Both the position numbers and the translations under genes were made by a program. From the NCBI RefSeq assembly GCF_001552635.1, contig NZ_BCRO01000078.1, forward strand, positions 1 to 62,826: a stretch of DNA of 62,826 nt, given 5' to 3'. This document shows positions 50,567 through 59,321 of the stretch, one piece after another. The notes under the pieces were generated by a model that worked only from the letters and a program-made list of their open reading frames with translations, did no database searches and was not told where the DNA came from. The stretch comes from Actinomadura hibisca NBRC 15177 (GTDB taxonomy: Bacteria > Actinomycetota > Actinomycetes > Streptosporangiales > Streptosporangiaceae). The number at the start of each line of letters is the position of its first letter. The stretch's first letter is position 1.

Positions 50567-51502
50567 ATGCGCGTAGTCGTCGCGCTCGGGGGCAACGCGC
50601 TGATGCGGCGCGGCGACAAGCCCGACGCCGACATCCAGCGCGCCAACGTCATGACCGCGGTCAAGTCGCTGGCGCCGCTGGCCGAACGGCACGAGCTGAT
50701 CATCACGCACGGGAACGGCCCGCAGGTCGGGGTGCTGGCGCTGGAGAGCATCAACGACCCCAACCTGTCGCGGCCCTACCCGCTGGACACCATCGGCGCC
50801 GAGACCCAGGGCATGATCGGGTACTGGATGTTGCAGGCGTTGCAGAACGCCCTGCCCGGCCGCCAGGTCATCTCGATGATCAACCAGACGCTGGTGTCGG
50901 CGGTGGACCCCGCGTTCGCCGACCCGACCAAGTTCGTCGGGCAGGTCTACACCAGGGACGAGGCCGAGAAGCTGGCGCAGGAGTACGGCTGGACGGTCAA
51001 GCCCGACGGCGAGCACTGGCGCCGCGTGGTGCCCTCGCCGATGCCGCAGCGCGTCATCGAGACCCGGCTGATCCGCACCATGGTCCGCAACGGCACCGTG
51101 GTGGTGTGCGCGGGCGGCGGCGGCATCCCGGTCGTGCGCAACGACGTCGGCCAGCTCGAAGGCGTCGAGGCCGTCATCGACAAGGACATGACCGCCTCGA
51201 TGCTGGCCGAGACGCTGGAGGCCGACGCCTTCCTCATCCTGACCGACGTGCCGCGCGTCATGCGCCACTTCGGCACGCCGCGGCAGGAGGAGATCAAGCA
51301 CACCACCCCGTGGGAGCTGCGCGACGAGGACTTCCCGGCCGGGTCCATGGGGCCCAAGGTCGAGGCGGTCGCGGGCTACGTCGAGCGCACCGGCGACATG
51401 GCGGCCATCGGCCGCCTGGACCAGTGCGTGCAGATCCTGGAGGGCACCGCCGGGACCATCGTCACGCCGAACGCGACCTGGCCGCTGGCCAGCACGTTGT
51501 GA
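50567..51502 (+). CDS. arcC: carbamate kinase
   Basis: The 311-aa amino-acid-kinase-fold enzyme begins RVVVALGGNALMRRG and has HGNGPQVG, CAGGGGIPVV and the ADAFLILTDVPRV block. It makes ATP from carbamoyl phosphate and ADP, the energy-yielding step of the ADI pathway. The ATG at 50567 is preferred over 50543 because homology starts there and GGGAGGAG plus AGAGG lie upstream. A 13-bp terminator stem follows the gene. Confidence 0.96.
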   Translation: MRVVVALGGNALMRRGDKPDADIQRANVMTAVKSLAPLAERHELIITHGNGPQVGVLALESINDPNLSRPYPLDTIGAETQGMIGYWMLQALQNALPGRQVISMINQTLVSAVDPAFADPTKFVGQVYTRDEAEKLAQEYGWTVKPDGEHWRRVVPSPMPQRVIETRLIRTMVRNGTVVVCAGGGGIPVVRNDVGQLEGVEAVIDKDMTASMLAETLEADAFLILTDVPRVMRHFGTPRQEEIKHTTPWELRDEDFPAGSMGPKVEAVAGYVERTGDMAAIGRLDQCVQILEGTAGTIVTPNATWPLASTL

Positions 51503-51619
51503 CGCCCCGCGCGACCCACGATGTGACGCCCGCTGCGACACCCGGCGCGCCGCCCGGCCGCCGCGGGCATCGAAACGACGATCACGGGTAGCCGTACGCG
51601 GGACACCGGAACGGCCGAC

Positions 51620-51650
51620 CGGCGGGCGGGGCGACCCGCCCCGCCCGCCG
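51620..51650 (+). terminator. terminator of the arc operon
   Basis: CGGCGGGCGGGGC and GCCCCGCCCGCCG form a 13-bp stem with a 5-nt loop in the 224-bp gap after arcC. No other feature is evident in that gap apart from a likely promoter for the next permease. Confidence 0.72.
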
Positions 51651-51726
51651 TCGCTCTGACCGAACGCCTCCGGGCCCGGCGGGCCCGGCCATCCTCTAGC
51701 ACCCGACCGGAACAGGGAGACACACC

Positions 51727-53199
51727 GTGCAGGCGAGCACCGCATCCGAGCCGTCCGGCTCATCGCCCTCGTTCCTGCGGAGCTTGGTCAGGACCAAACC
51801 CGTGGGCCGGATCGCCGACGAGGGCGGCCAGGGCGAGGGCGGTGAGCTGAAACGCACCATGGGGCTGCTCCAGCTCACCCTGTTCAGCGTCGGCGCGACC
51901 CTGGGCACCGGCATCTTCTTCGTGCTGGGGCAGGCGGTCCCGGTCGCGGGCCCGGCGGTGGTGCTGGGCTTCGTGCTCGCCGCCGTCACCGCCCTGTTCT
52001 CGGCGCTGTCGTACGCCGAGCTGGCCGGCACCATCCCGGTCTCGGGCTCCTCCTACTCCTACACCTACGCCACCATGGGCGAGCTGGTCGCGTGGGTCTG
52101 CGGCTGGTGCCTGCTGCTGGAGTACGCGGTGTCGGTGTCGGCGGTCGCCTCCAGTTGGGGCGGCTACCTCAACGAGTTCTTCAACGCGGCGTTCGGCTTC
52201 CGGATGCCCGACGCCATCAGCAACTCGCCCGGCAGTGAAGGCGGCATCGTCAACCTGCCCGCCGTCGCGATCGTGCTGCTGGCCACCCTGCTGCTGCTGC
52301 GCGGCACCTCCGAGAGCGCCACCGCCAACACCATCATGGTGTTCCTGAAGATGGCGGTGCTCGGGTTCTTCTGCGTGGTGGCCTTCACCGCCTTCCGATC
52401 CGGCAACTTCTCCGACTTCGCGCCGATGGGCTTCGCGGGCATCAGCGCCGCCGGGTCCAAGGTGTTCTTCTCCTACATCGGCTTCGACGCCGCCTCCACC
52501 GCCGGCGAGGAGGCCAAGAACCCCAAGCGCGACCTGCCGCTGGCCATCCTGCTGTCGCTGCTGATCGTCACCGTCATCTACGTGCTGGTCGGGGTCGCGG
52601 CCGTCGGCGTCATGCCCTGGCAGGACTTCGACTCCCAGACCTCGCTCGCCGACGTGCTGAACCTCGCCACCGGCGACTCCACCTGGCCCGCGCTGATCCT
52701 GTCGTTCGGCGTCGTCATCTCCATGGGCACCGTCGTGCTGACCGTGCTGTACGGCCAGACGCGCATCCTGTTCGCGATGTCGCGCGACGGCCTCATCCCC
52801 AAGATCTTCGAGAAGGTCGGCCGGACCTCGGTGCCGGTCGCCAACACCCTGATCGTGGCGACCTTCGTGTCGCTGCTGGCGGCGGTGGTGCCGCTCGGCC
52901 AGCTCGCCGAGGCCACCAGCATCGGCACGCTGTTCGCGTTCGCGCTGGTCAACCTGGGCGTGATCGTGCTGCGCCGCACCAAGCCCGAACTGCCGCGCAG
53001 CTTCCGCACGCCGCTGTTCCCCGTCACCCCCGTGCTGGGCGTGGCGTTCTGCATCTACCTCATGTACGGCCTCGACACCATCACCTGGATCGTCTTCCTG
53101 ATCTGGACCGCGGCCGGGCTGGCGGCCTACTTCGCCTACGGCCACCGCCACTCCCGGCTGGCGGGCCGTCCCGGACCGACCGCGAAGGAGCACCGATGA
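51727..53199 (+). CDS. APC-family cationic amino acid transporter (CAT type)
   Basis: The 490-aa protein has about 12-14 helices. FSVGATLGTGIFFVLGQAVPVAGPAV in helix 1, ELAGTIPVSGSSYSYTYATMGELVAW, and FFSYIGFDAASTAGEEAKNPKRDLP match the CAT group that moves arginine, lysine and ornithine. The start is a GTG with AGGGAGA upstream. It probably serves arginine uptake for the ADI pathway. Its stop overlaps the start of the universal stress protein gene (ATGA). Confidence 0.9.
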   Translation: MQASTASEPSGSSPSFLRSLVRTKPVGRIADEGGQGEGGELKRTMGLLQLTLFSVGATLGTGIFFVLGQAVPVAGPAVVLGFVLAAVTALFSALSYAELAGTIPVSGSSYSYTYATMGELVAWVCGWCLLLEYAVSVSAVASSWGGYLNEFFNAAFGFRMPDAISNSPGSEGGIVNLPAVAIVLLATLLLLRGTSESATANTIMVFLKMAVLGFFCVVAFTAFRSGNFSDFAPMGFAGISAAGSKVFFSYIGFDAASTAGEEAKNPKRDLPLAILLSLLIVTVIYVLVGVAAVGVMPWQDFDSQTSLADVLNLATGDSTWPALILSFGVVISMGTVVLTVLYGQTRILFAMSRDGLIPKIFEKVGRTSVPVANTLIVATFVSLLAAVVPLGQLAEATSIGTLFAFALVNLGVIVLRRTKPELPRSFRTPLFPVTPVLGVAFCIYLMYGLDTITWIVFLIWTAAGLAAYFAYGHRHSRLAGRPGPTAKEHR

Positions 53200-54116
53200 G
53201 CGACACCAGCCCGCCGCGCCAGCTGCGCGTGCTGGTCGGGTACTCGCCCGACGACCGCGGCGACGACGCGCTGGCCCTGGCGAGCCTGGTCGCGCGCACC
53301 GCCAAGGCCCCGCTGACGGTGGCCAACGTCCACCCGCCGGCCTGGCCCGCGCGCGGCCCTGGCTCGGTGGACGCCGAATGGGTCACCTACCTCAAGGAGC
53401 AGTCGGCCGCCGCGCTGGAGCAGGCGGGGGAGAAGCTGGCCGAGCTCAAGGTGGCCCGCAAGAACATGGCGTTCGAGGTGCACGCCCACCGCGGCAGCGG
53501 GCGCGGCCTGATCGAGGTCGCCAAGGAGACCGGCGCCGGCATGATCATCGTGGGGTCCGCACCGCGTGGCCGCCGCGACCGCATCGCCATCGGCAGCACC
53601 GCCGACCAGCTCCTGCACGGCTCGCCGGTGCCGGTCATGCTGGCCCCGCGCGGCTACGCCGAGCACGCGCCGAAGAAGTTCGAGCGCCTGACCGTCGCCT
53701 ACTGGCGGCGCCGCGACGTGGAGGGCGCGCTGGTGTCGGCCTCCCACATCGCCGCCTCGCTGGGCCTGCCCATGCGGCTGGTCACCCTGGTGCTGCGGCC
53801 CCCGGGCCTGCCCGCCAAGTTCCTGCGCGCCGACGACGTCGTGGAGCGCCAGTTCGAGCAGGCGCAGAAGGACCTCCGGCACGCCGCCGGGCTGCTGGAC
53901 CCCGCCGAGGGCGAGGTCACCACCGAGGCCGTGCAGGGCTCGGGCATCGCCAAGACGCTGGGCAACGTGGACATGTTGCCGGGCGAGGTGCTGGCGGTCA
54001 TGTCCAGCCAGGACGGCCCGCTGCGCAAGGTGTTCCTCGGCGAGAGCTCCGGCAAGATGGTGCGCGCCTCGCCCTGCCCGGTCGTGGTGCTGCCGCGCGG
54101 CCACGTCGTGTCCTGA
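53196..54116 (+). CDS. universal stress protein with tandem Usp domains
   Basis: The 306-aa protein has two Usp domains. Domain 1 (about 9-150) keeps the ATP-binding loop GSAPRGRRDRIAIGSTADQLL. Domain 2 (about 162-303) is weaker, ending FLGESSGKMVRASPCPVVVLPRG. It lies between two APC permeases, overlapping the first by 4 bp and the second by one base. Translational coupling suggests it acts on, or with, these transporters, as cytoplasmic Usp domains do in several transporter families. The ligand is unproven. Confidence 0.87.
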   Translation: MSDTSPPRQLRVLVGYSPDDRGDDALALASLVARTAKAPLTVANVHPPAWPARGPGSVDAEWVTYLKEQSAAALEQAGEKLAELKVARKNMAFEVHAHRGSGRGLIEVAKETGAGMIIVGSAPRGRRDRIAIGSTADQLLHGSPVPVMLAPRGYAEHAPKKFERLTVAYWRRRDVEGALVSASHIAASLGLPMRLVTLVLRPPGLPAKFLRADDVVERQFEQAQKDLRHAAGLLDPAEGEVTTEAVQGSGIAKTLGNVDMLPGEVLAVMSSQDGPLRKVFLGESSGKMVRASPCPVVVLPRGHVVS

Positions 54117-55588
54117 TGTCGCACGCCGACCCCGCGTCCGGCGCGCCGCCCGGATCCTCGTCTGGGGCCTCGCCCGGGGCCGGGCCCGTGCCGCCGACCG
54201 TCGCGCCGCCACCGCCGGTGCCCGCCCGGCTCGGCCTGGTCGCCGCCACCGCGCTGGTGATGGGCAACGTCATCGGTGTCGGGGTGTTCCAGCTCCCGGC
54301 GGCGGTGGCGGGCTTCGGCACGATCGGGATCGTGGCGTTCGCGGTGATCGGCGCCTGCTCGATCCTGCTGGCGGTCGTGTTCGGCTGGCTGGCGCAGCGG
54401 CTGCCCGACACCGGCGGCCCCTACGTCTACGCGCGCGAGGCGTTCGGCGAGCTGCCCGGCTTCCTCACCGCCTGGTCGTACTGGATCACCGCCTGGGCCA
54501 GCAACGCCGCCTTGGTGGTGGCCTGGGCCGGGTACGTCAACGTGCTGGTGCCGCTGCCCGGCACCGGCCGGGCGCTCGCGGTCACCGTGGGCGCGTTGTG
54601 GCTGGCGGTGCTGGCCAACCTGGCCGGGGTGCGCGGCGCGGGCATGATCGCGGTGGTGACCACCGTGCTGAAGTTCGTCCCGCTGGTGCTGGTGGCGGTG
54701 GTCGGGCTGTTCTTCGTCAGGGCCGAGAACTTCGGGCCGTTCGTCGCCGACGGTGGCGACGCCCTCGGCTCCCTGACCGCCGCGGGCGCGGTGCTGATGT
54801 TCAGCTTCCTCGGCGTGGAGTCGGCCGCCGTCGCCGCCGAGGAGGTGCACGAGCCGCGCCGCAACGTCATGCGCGCCACCGTGATCGGCACCCTGGTGTC
54901 GGCGGTGGTGTACCTGCTGGGCACGGTCGCGGTGTTCGGGCTGGTCCCGCACGGCGACCTGGCCCGCTCCACCGCGCCCTACGCCGACGCCGCCCGCGCG
55001 ATCTTCGGCGGCGGGCAGGCCGCCGGGACCGTGCTGGCCGCCGCCGCGGTGATCTCCGGCGCGGGCACCCTGGTCGGCTGGACCCTGGTCAGCGCCCGGA
55101 TGCCGTACGCCGCCGCGCGCGACGGGCTGTTCCCGGAAATCTTCCGGGCCGTCAACCGGCGCGGCGCGCCGTGGGCCGGGCTGGTGGTCTCCGGCGCGCT
55201 GGCCTCGCTGCTCACCCTGGCCAACTACACCGGCGGCCTCCAGTCGGCCTTCACCGCGCTGGCGCTGCTGACCACCTTCACCGCCGCCGTCCCCTACATC
55301 TTCTCCGCCGCCGCCCAGCTGTTGTGGCTGCTGACCGACCGGGGGCCGGAGGGACGGCCGGTGTCCACCGCCAGGCTCGCCCGCGACGTGATCATCGCGC
55401 TGGTCGCGGTGGCATTCACGCTCTGGCTGGTGGCCGGGGCCGGATACGCGGCGGTCTATCAGGGAGTCCTGCTCGTGCTGGCCGGGATTCCGGTATACGT
55501 GTGGATGCGCTGGCGAGCGGTGGTCCGGGCAGGCGGCCGGAACGTTCGCGGCGGGGCCTCCGGGACGGTGAAACCGCAGGTTAGGTAA
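54116..55588 (+). CDS. APC-family amino acid/polyamine antiporter
   Basis: The 490-aa protein has a Pro/Ser/Gly-rich N-terminus of about 38 residues and about 12 helices. MGNVIGVGVFQLPAAVAGFG, GGPYVYAREAFGELPGFLTAWSYWITAW and SFLGVESAAVAAEEVHEPRRNVMRA align closely with the antiporter at 46562-48112, so the two are paralogues. It lacks the Gly-Thr-Pro tail. The ATG shares a base with the Usp stop (TGATG). The stop codon lies inside the iron-box-like palindrome of the suf promoter. Confidence 0.88.
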   Translation: MSHADPASGAPPGSSSGASPGAGPVPPTVAPPPPVPARLGLVAATALVMGNVIGVGVFQLPAAVAGFGTIGIVAFAVIGACSILLAVVFGWLAQRLPDTGGPYVYAREAFGELPGFLTAWSYWITAWASNAALVVAWAGYVNVLVPLPGTGRALAVTVGALWLAVLANLAGVRGAGMIAVVTTVLKFVPLVLVAVVGLFFVRAENFGPFVADGGDALGSLTAAGAVLMFSFLGVESAAVAAEEVHEPRRNVMRATVIGTLVSAVVYLLGTVAVFGLVPHGDLARSTAPYADAARAIFGGGQAAGTVLAAAAVISGAGTLVGWTLVSARMPYAAARDGLFPEIFRAVNRRGAPWAGLVVSGALASLLTLANYTGGLQSAFTALALLTTFTAAVPYIFSAAAQLLWLLTDRGPEGRPVSTARLARDVIIALVAVAFTLWLVAGAGYAAVYQGVLLVLAGIPVYVWMRWRAVVRAGGRNVRGGASGTVKPQVR

Positions 55589-55599
55589 GCCTTGCCTAC
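55581..55599. promoter_or_regulatory. iron-box-like site (IdeR/DmdR type)
   Basis: TTAGGTAAGCCTTGCCTAC matches about 14 of 19 positions of the IdeR/DmdR iron-box consensus TTAGGTTAGGCTAACCTAA. It is a near-perfect inverted repeat (TAGGTAAG-C-CTTGCCTA, one mismatch), 60 bp upstream of sufR and overlapping the preceding stop codon. Iron-dependent control of suf is a plausible reading. Confidence 0.6.
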
Positions 55600-55648
55600 G
55601 TGAGGCACGACATCGGGATTCGGTTGGTAGCCGGGAAGGAATTACGGC

Positions 55649-55663
55649 ACACTGACGTTGTGA
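55649..55663 (+). promoter_or_regulatory. SufR operator
   Basis: ACACT-GACGT-TGTGA is an exact match to the ACACT-N5-TGTGA operator known for the mycobacterial SufR. The right half-site includes the proposed GTG start codon (55660-55662), which implies a very short or absent 5' leader and direct autorepression. Confidence 0.78.
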
Positions 55664-56448
55664 AAAACGTGAGCGAGAACCCGACCAGCGCCTCGGCCGC
55701 CTCCGCGCGGCCCGCCGGCGTGCCGTCGGGGACGGGCAAGGGCGAGCGGGACACCCGCGCGCGCGTCGCCCGGCTCATTCTCGAACGCGGCCCGATCACC
55801 GCCTCCGCCCTGGGGGACCGCGTCGGGCTCACCCCCGCCGCCATCCGCCGCCACCTGGACGCGCTGCTCGCCGACGGCATGATCGAAGTCCGGCGGGCCC
55901 GGCCGCAGACCCAGCGCGGGCGCGGCCGGCCGGCCAAGTGGTTCGCCATCACCGACGCCGGGCGCAGCGCGTTCGTGCACGCCTATGACGACCTCGCCAG
56001 CAGCGCCCTGCGCTTCCTTGCCGAGACGGCGGGCGAGCAGGCGGTCGCCGAGTTCGCCCGGCGCCAGATCGCCGACCTGGAGCGACGCTACCACCCGGTC
56101 GTCCAGGCGGCCCCGCCCCACCAGCGGGTCCGCACGCTGGCCGAGGCGCTGTCGGGCGACGGCTACGCGGCCGCCGCCGCCAAGGCCCCCCAGCAGGGCG
56201 GCGGAGAGCAGCTCTGCCAGCACCACTGCCCGGTCGCGCACGTCGCCGCGGAGTTCCCGCAGCTGTGCGAGGCCGAGACCGAGGCGTTCAGCCGCCTGCT
56301 GGGCCTGCCGGTCCAGCGGCTGGCCACCATCGCCCACGGCGACGGCGTCTGCACCACCCACGTCAGCTCGCGCTCCCTGTGCCAGGGAACGCCGGCCGAC
56401 GGACAGAACACCGCTGATAACGAGGAGTCCGGGAGGACGTCCCAATGA
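55660..56448 (+). CDS. sufR: SufR, Fe-S cluster-binding repressor of the suf operon
   Basis: The protein of about 262 aa has a DeoR/ArsR-like winged helix (RARVARLILERGPITASALGDRVGLTPAAIRRHLDAL) and C-terminal cysteines CQHHCPVAHVAAEFPQLCEAE, placed as the Fe-S ligands in this family. With a cluster bound it represses suf; apo-protein releases DNA. The GTG at 55660 is preferred (a GTG three codons on is possible); an upstream ATG at 55600 would run through the operator. The stop overlaps sufB (ATGA). Confidence 0.92.
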   Translation: MKNVSENPTSASAASARPAGVPSGTGKGERDTRARVARLILERGPITASALGDRVGLTPAAIRRHLDALLADGMIEVRRARPQTQRGRGRPAKWFAITDAGRSAFVHAYDDLASSALRFLAETAGEQAVAEFARRQIADLERRYHPVVQAAPPHQRVRTLAEALSGDGYAAAAAKAPQQGGGEQLCQHHCPVAHVAAEFPQLCEAETEAFSRLLGLPVQRLATIAHGDGVCTTHVSSRSLCQGTPADGQNTADNEESGRTSQ

Positions 56449-57857
56449 CTACTGCAGCCCACCCTGAGCTGGAAGGGCTCGACAGGTACAAGTTCGGCTG
56501 GGCCGACTCCGACAGCGCGGGGGCCTCGGCCCGCCGCGGCCTGAACGAGGACGTCGTGCGCGACATCTCGGCCAAGAAGAACGAGCCTGAGTGGATGCTC
56601 GACCTGCGCCTCAAGGGGCTGCGGCTGTTCGACAAGAAGCCGATGCCGTCCTGGGGCTCGGACCTGTCGGAGATCAAGTTCGACAACATCAAGTACTTCG
56701 TGCGCTCCACCGAGAAGCAGGCCGCCTCCTGGGAGGACCTGCCCGAGGACATCAAGAACACCTACGACAAGCTGGGCATCCCCGAGGCCGAGAAGCAGCG
56801 CCTGGTCGCCGGCGTGGCCGCCCAGTACGAGTCCGAGGTGGTCTACCACAAGATCCGCGAGGACCTTGAGGAGAAGGGCGTCATCTTCCTGGACACCGAC
56901 ACCGGGCTGCGCGAGCACCCGGAGATCTTCCAGGAGTACTTCGGCTCGGTGATCCCGGTCGGCGACAACAAGTTCGCCGCGCTCAACACCTCGGTGTGGT
57001 CGGGCGGCTCGTTCATCTACGTGCCGCCGGGCGTGCACGTGGAGATCCCGCTCCAGGCCTACTTCCGGATCAACACCGAGAACATGGGCCAGTTCGAGCG
57101 CACCCTCATCATCGCCGACGAGGGCTCCTACGTGCACTACGTCGAGGGCTGCACCGCGCCGATCTACAAGTCGGACTCGCTGCACTCGGCCGTGGTGGAG
57201 ATCGTGGTGAAGAAGGACGCCCGCGTCCGCTACACCACCATCCAGAACTGGTCCAACAACGTCTACAACCTGGTGACCAAGCGCGCGGTGGCCTACGAGG
57301 GCGCCACCATGGAGTGGGTCGACGGCAACATCGGCTCCAAGGTCACCATGAAGTACCCGGCGGTCTACCTGCTCGGCGAGCACGCCAAGGGCGAGACGCT
57401 GTCGATCGCGTTCGCCGGCGAGGGCCAGCACCAGGACGCGGGCGCCAAGATGGTGCACGCCGCCCCCAACACCTCCTCCACGGTGGTGTCGAAGTCGGTG
57501 GCGCGCGGCGGCGGCCGCACCTCCTACCGGGGCCTGGTCCAGGTCCAGGAGGGCGCCACCCACAGCAAGTCCACCGTCAAGTGCGACGCGCTGCTGGTCG
57601 ACCAGATCAGCCGGTCCGACACCTACCCCTACGTGGACGTCCGCGAGGACGACGTGGAGATGGGCCACGAGGCCACCGTCTCCAAGGTGTCGGAGGACCA
57701 GCTGTTCTACCTGATGAGCCGCGGCCTCAACGAGGACGAGGCCATGGCGATGATCGTGCGCGGGTTCGTGGAGCCGATCGCCCGCGAGCTCCCGATGGAA
57801 TACGCCCTTGAGCTGAACCGGCTCATCGAGCTGCAGATGGAAGGAGCCGTCGGCTGA
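56445..57857 (+). CDS. sufB: Fe-S cluster assembly protein SufB
   Basis: The 470-aa protein is the main scaffold subunit of SufBCD. Blocks WMLDLRLKGLRLFDKKPMPSWG and SVWSGGSFIYVPPGVHVEIPLQAYFRIN precede the beta-helix, and VEGCTAPIYKSDSLHSAVVEI and DALLVDQISRSDTYPYVDVRED end it. The sulfur-accepting Cys region and the C-terminal helix that contacts SufC are present. No intein is present, unlike in mycobacteria. Overlaps at both ends (4 bp with sufR, 1 bp with sufD) show tight coupling. Confidence 0.97.
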   Translation: MTTAAHPELEGLDRYKFGWADSDSAGASARRGLNEDVVRDISAKKNEPEWMLDLRLKGLRLFDKKPMPSWGSDLSEIKFDNIKYFVRSTEKQAASWEDLPEDIKNTYDKLGIPEAEKQRLVAGVAAQYESEVVYHKIREDLEEKGVIFLDTDTGLREHPEIFQEYFGSVIPVGDNKFAALNTSVWSGGSFIYVPPGVHVEIPLQAYFRINTENMGQFERTLIIADEGSYVHYVEGCTAPIYKSDSLHSAVVEIVVKKDARVRYTTIQNWSNNVYNLVTKRAVAYEGATMEWVDGNIGSKVTMKYPAVYLLGEHAKGETLSIAFAGEGQHQDAGAKMVHAAPNTSSTVVSKSVARGGGRTSYRGLVQVQEGATHSKSTVKCDALLVDQISRSDTYPYVDVREDDVEMGHEATVSKVSEDQLFYLMSRGLNEDEAMAMIVRGFVEPIARELPMEYALELNRLIELQMEGAVG

Positions 57858-58981
57858 TGGGGCTCGACTCCCGGCCCGTCTCGATGTTGGACGAGCGGGC
57901 CTCCTACGAGGTCGCCGATTTCGAGGTGCCCACCGGCCGCGAGGAGGAGTGGCGGTTCACCCCGCTGCGCCGCCTGCGCGGACTGCACAACGGCACCGCC
58001 GAGGCCACCGGCAAGGTGCTGGTCGAGGTCGAGGCGCCCGCCGAGGTCACGGTCGAGACCGTCGGCCGCGACGACGCGCGCCTCGGCAAGGCCTACGTCC
58101 CGGCCGACCGCGTCAGCGCCCAGGCCTGGGCCTCCTTCACCGACGCCACCGTGGTGACGGTGCCCAAGGAGGCCGAGGTCGCGGCCCCGACCGTGATCCG
58201 GCTGCGCGGCGAGGACTCCTCCGCCGCCGCCTACGGGCACACCACGATCATCCTGGAGCCGTTCGCCCGCGCCACCGTCGTGCTGGCGCACCGCGGCTCG
58301 GCCACCTACGCCGACAACGTCGAGTTCGTCGTCGGCGACGGCGCCGCGCTGTCGGTGATCAGCCTCCAGGACTGGGCCGACGACGCGGTGCACGTGTCCC
58401 ACCAGCACGCCCGGCTGGGCCGCGACGCGACCTTCCACTCGCACAACGTCTCGCTGGGCGGCGACCTGGTGCGCATCTCCCCGTCGGTGGCCTACGACGG
58501 CCCCGGCGGCGACGCCGAGCTGTACGGCGTGTACTTCGCCGACGGCGGCCAGCACCTGGAGCACCGGCTGCTGGTGGACCACTCGGTCCCCAACTGCCGC
58601 AGCCGCGTGGACTACCGCGGCGCGCTCCAGGACGCCGACGCGCACGCCGTCTGGATCGGCGACGTGATCATCCGCGTCGAGGCCGAGGGCACCGACACCT
58701 ACGAGCTGAACCGCAACCTGGTGCTGACCGACGGCACCCGGGTCGACTCGGTGCCGAACCTGGAGATCCTCACCGGCGAGGTCGCCGGCGCCGGGCACGC
58801 CTCGGCCTCCGGCCGGCTGGACGACGAGCACCTGTTCTACCTCCAGGCGCGCGGCATCCCGTTCGACGAGGCCCGCCGCATGGTGGTGCGCGGCTTCCTC
58901 GGCCAGCTCATCGAGCGCATCGAGGTCCCCGAGGTGCGCGCGAAGGTGGCCGAGGCCATCGAGGCGGAGCTGGAGCGATGA
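57857..58981 (+). CDS. sufD: Fe-S cluster assembly protein SufD
   Basis: The 374-aa SufB homologue has the EEEWRFTPLRRLRGL N-terminal block, a right-handed beta-helix, and the C-terminal motif HLFYLQARGIPFDEARRMVVRGFL that binds SufC. It pairs with SufB in the scaffold complex. The ATG shares a base with the sufB stop, and its own stop overlaps the Rieske start. Confidence 0.96.
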   Translation: MGLDSRPVSMLDERASYEVADFEVPTGREEEWRFTPLRRLRGLHNGTAEATGKVLVEVEAPAEVTVETVGRDDARLGKAYVPADRVSAQAWASFTDATVVTVPKEAEVAAPTVIRLRGEDSSAAAYGHTTIILEPFARATVVLAHRGSATYADNVEFVVGDGAALSVISLQDWADDAVHVSHQHARLGRDATFHSHNVSLGGDLVRISPSVAYDGPGGDAELYGVYFADGGQHLEHRLLVDHSVPNCRSRVDYRGALQDADAHAVWIGDVIIRVEAEGTDTYELNRNLVLTDGTRVDSVPNLEILTGEVAGAGHASASGRLDDEHLFYLQARGIPFDEARRMVVRGFLGQLIERIEVPEVRAKVAEAIEAELER

Positions 58982-59298
58982 CCTTCGTGAAGGTGTGCCC
59001 GGTGGCCGAGATCCCGGCCGACGGCGCGCTCGGCGTCGAGATCGAGGACACACCCGTCGCGCTGGTGCGCACCGCCGCGGGCGAGGTGTACGCGGTCAAC
59101 GACATCTGCTCGCACGCCGAGGTCTCGCTCTCCGAGGGCGAGGTCTACAACGGCACCATCGAGTGCTGGCTGCACGGGTCCTGCTTCGACCTGCGCAGCG
59201 GCAAGCCCACCAACCCGCCGGCGACGCAGCCGGTCGCCACCTACCGGGTGAAGGTCGAGGACGGCGACGTCTACGTCTCGCTCGGCTCCGAAGACTGA
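58978..59298 (+). CDS. Rieske-type [2Fe-2S] ferredoxin of the suf operon
   Basis: The 106-aa protein has both Rieske ligand motifs: CSHAEVSLSEG (C-x-H) and CWLHGSCFD (C-x-x-H). It resembles soluble non-heme dioxygenase ferredoxins. Its fixed place between sufD and sufC in actinomycetes suggests electron supply for cluster assembly, though its role is not settled. It overlaps sufD by 4 bp; 23 bp separate it from sufC. Confidence 0.93.
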   Translation: MTFVKVCPVAEIPADGALGVEIEDTPVALVRTAAGEVYAVNDICSHAEVSLSEGEVYNGTIECWLHGSCFDLRSGKPTNPPATQPVATYRVKVEDGDVYVSLGSED

Positions 59299-59321
59299 CA
59301 CACGAGAGAGCTTTCACAGAT

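Noticed and set aside
56445..57857. An intein in SufB, as in mycobacteria
   Set aside because: The 470-aa protein is colinear with intein-free SufB and shows no splicing motifs.
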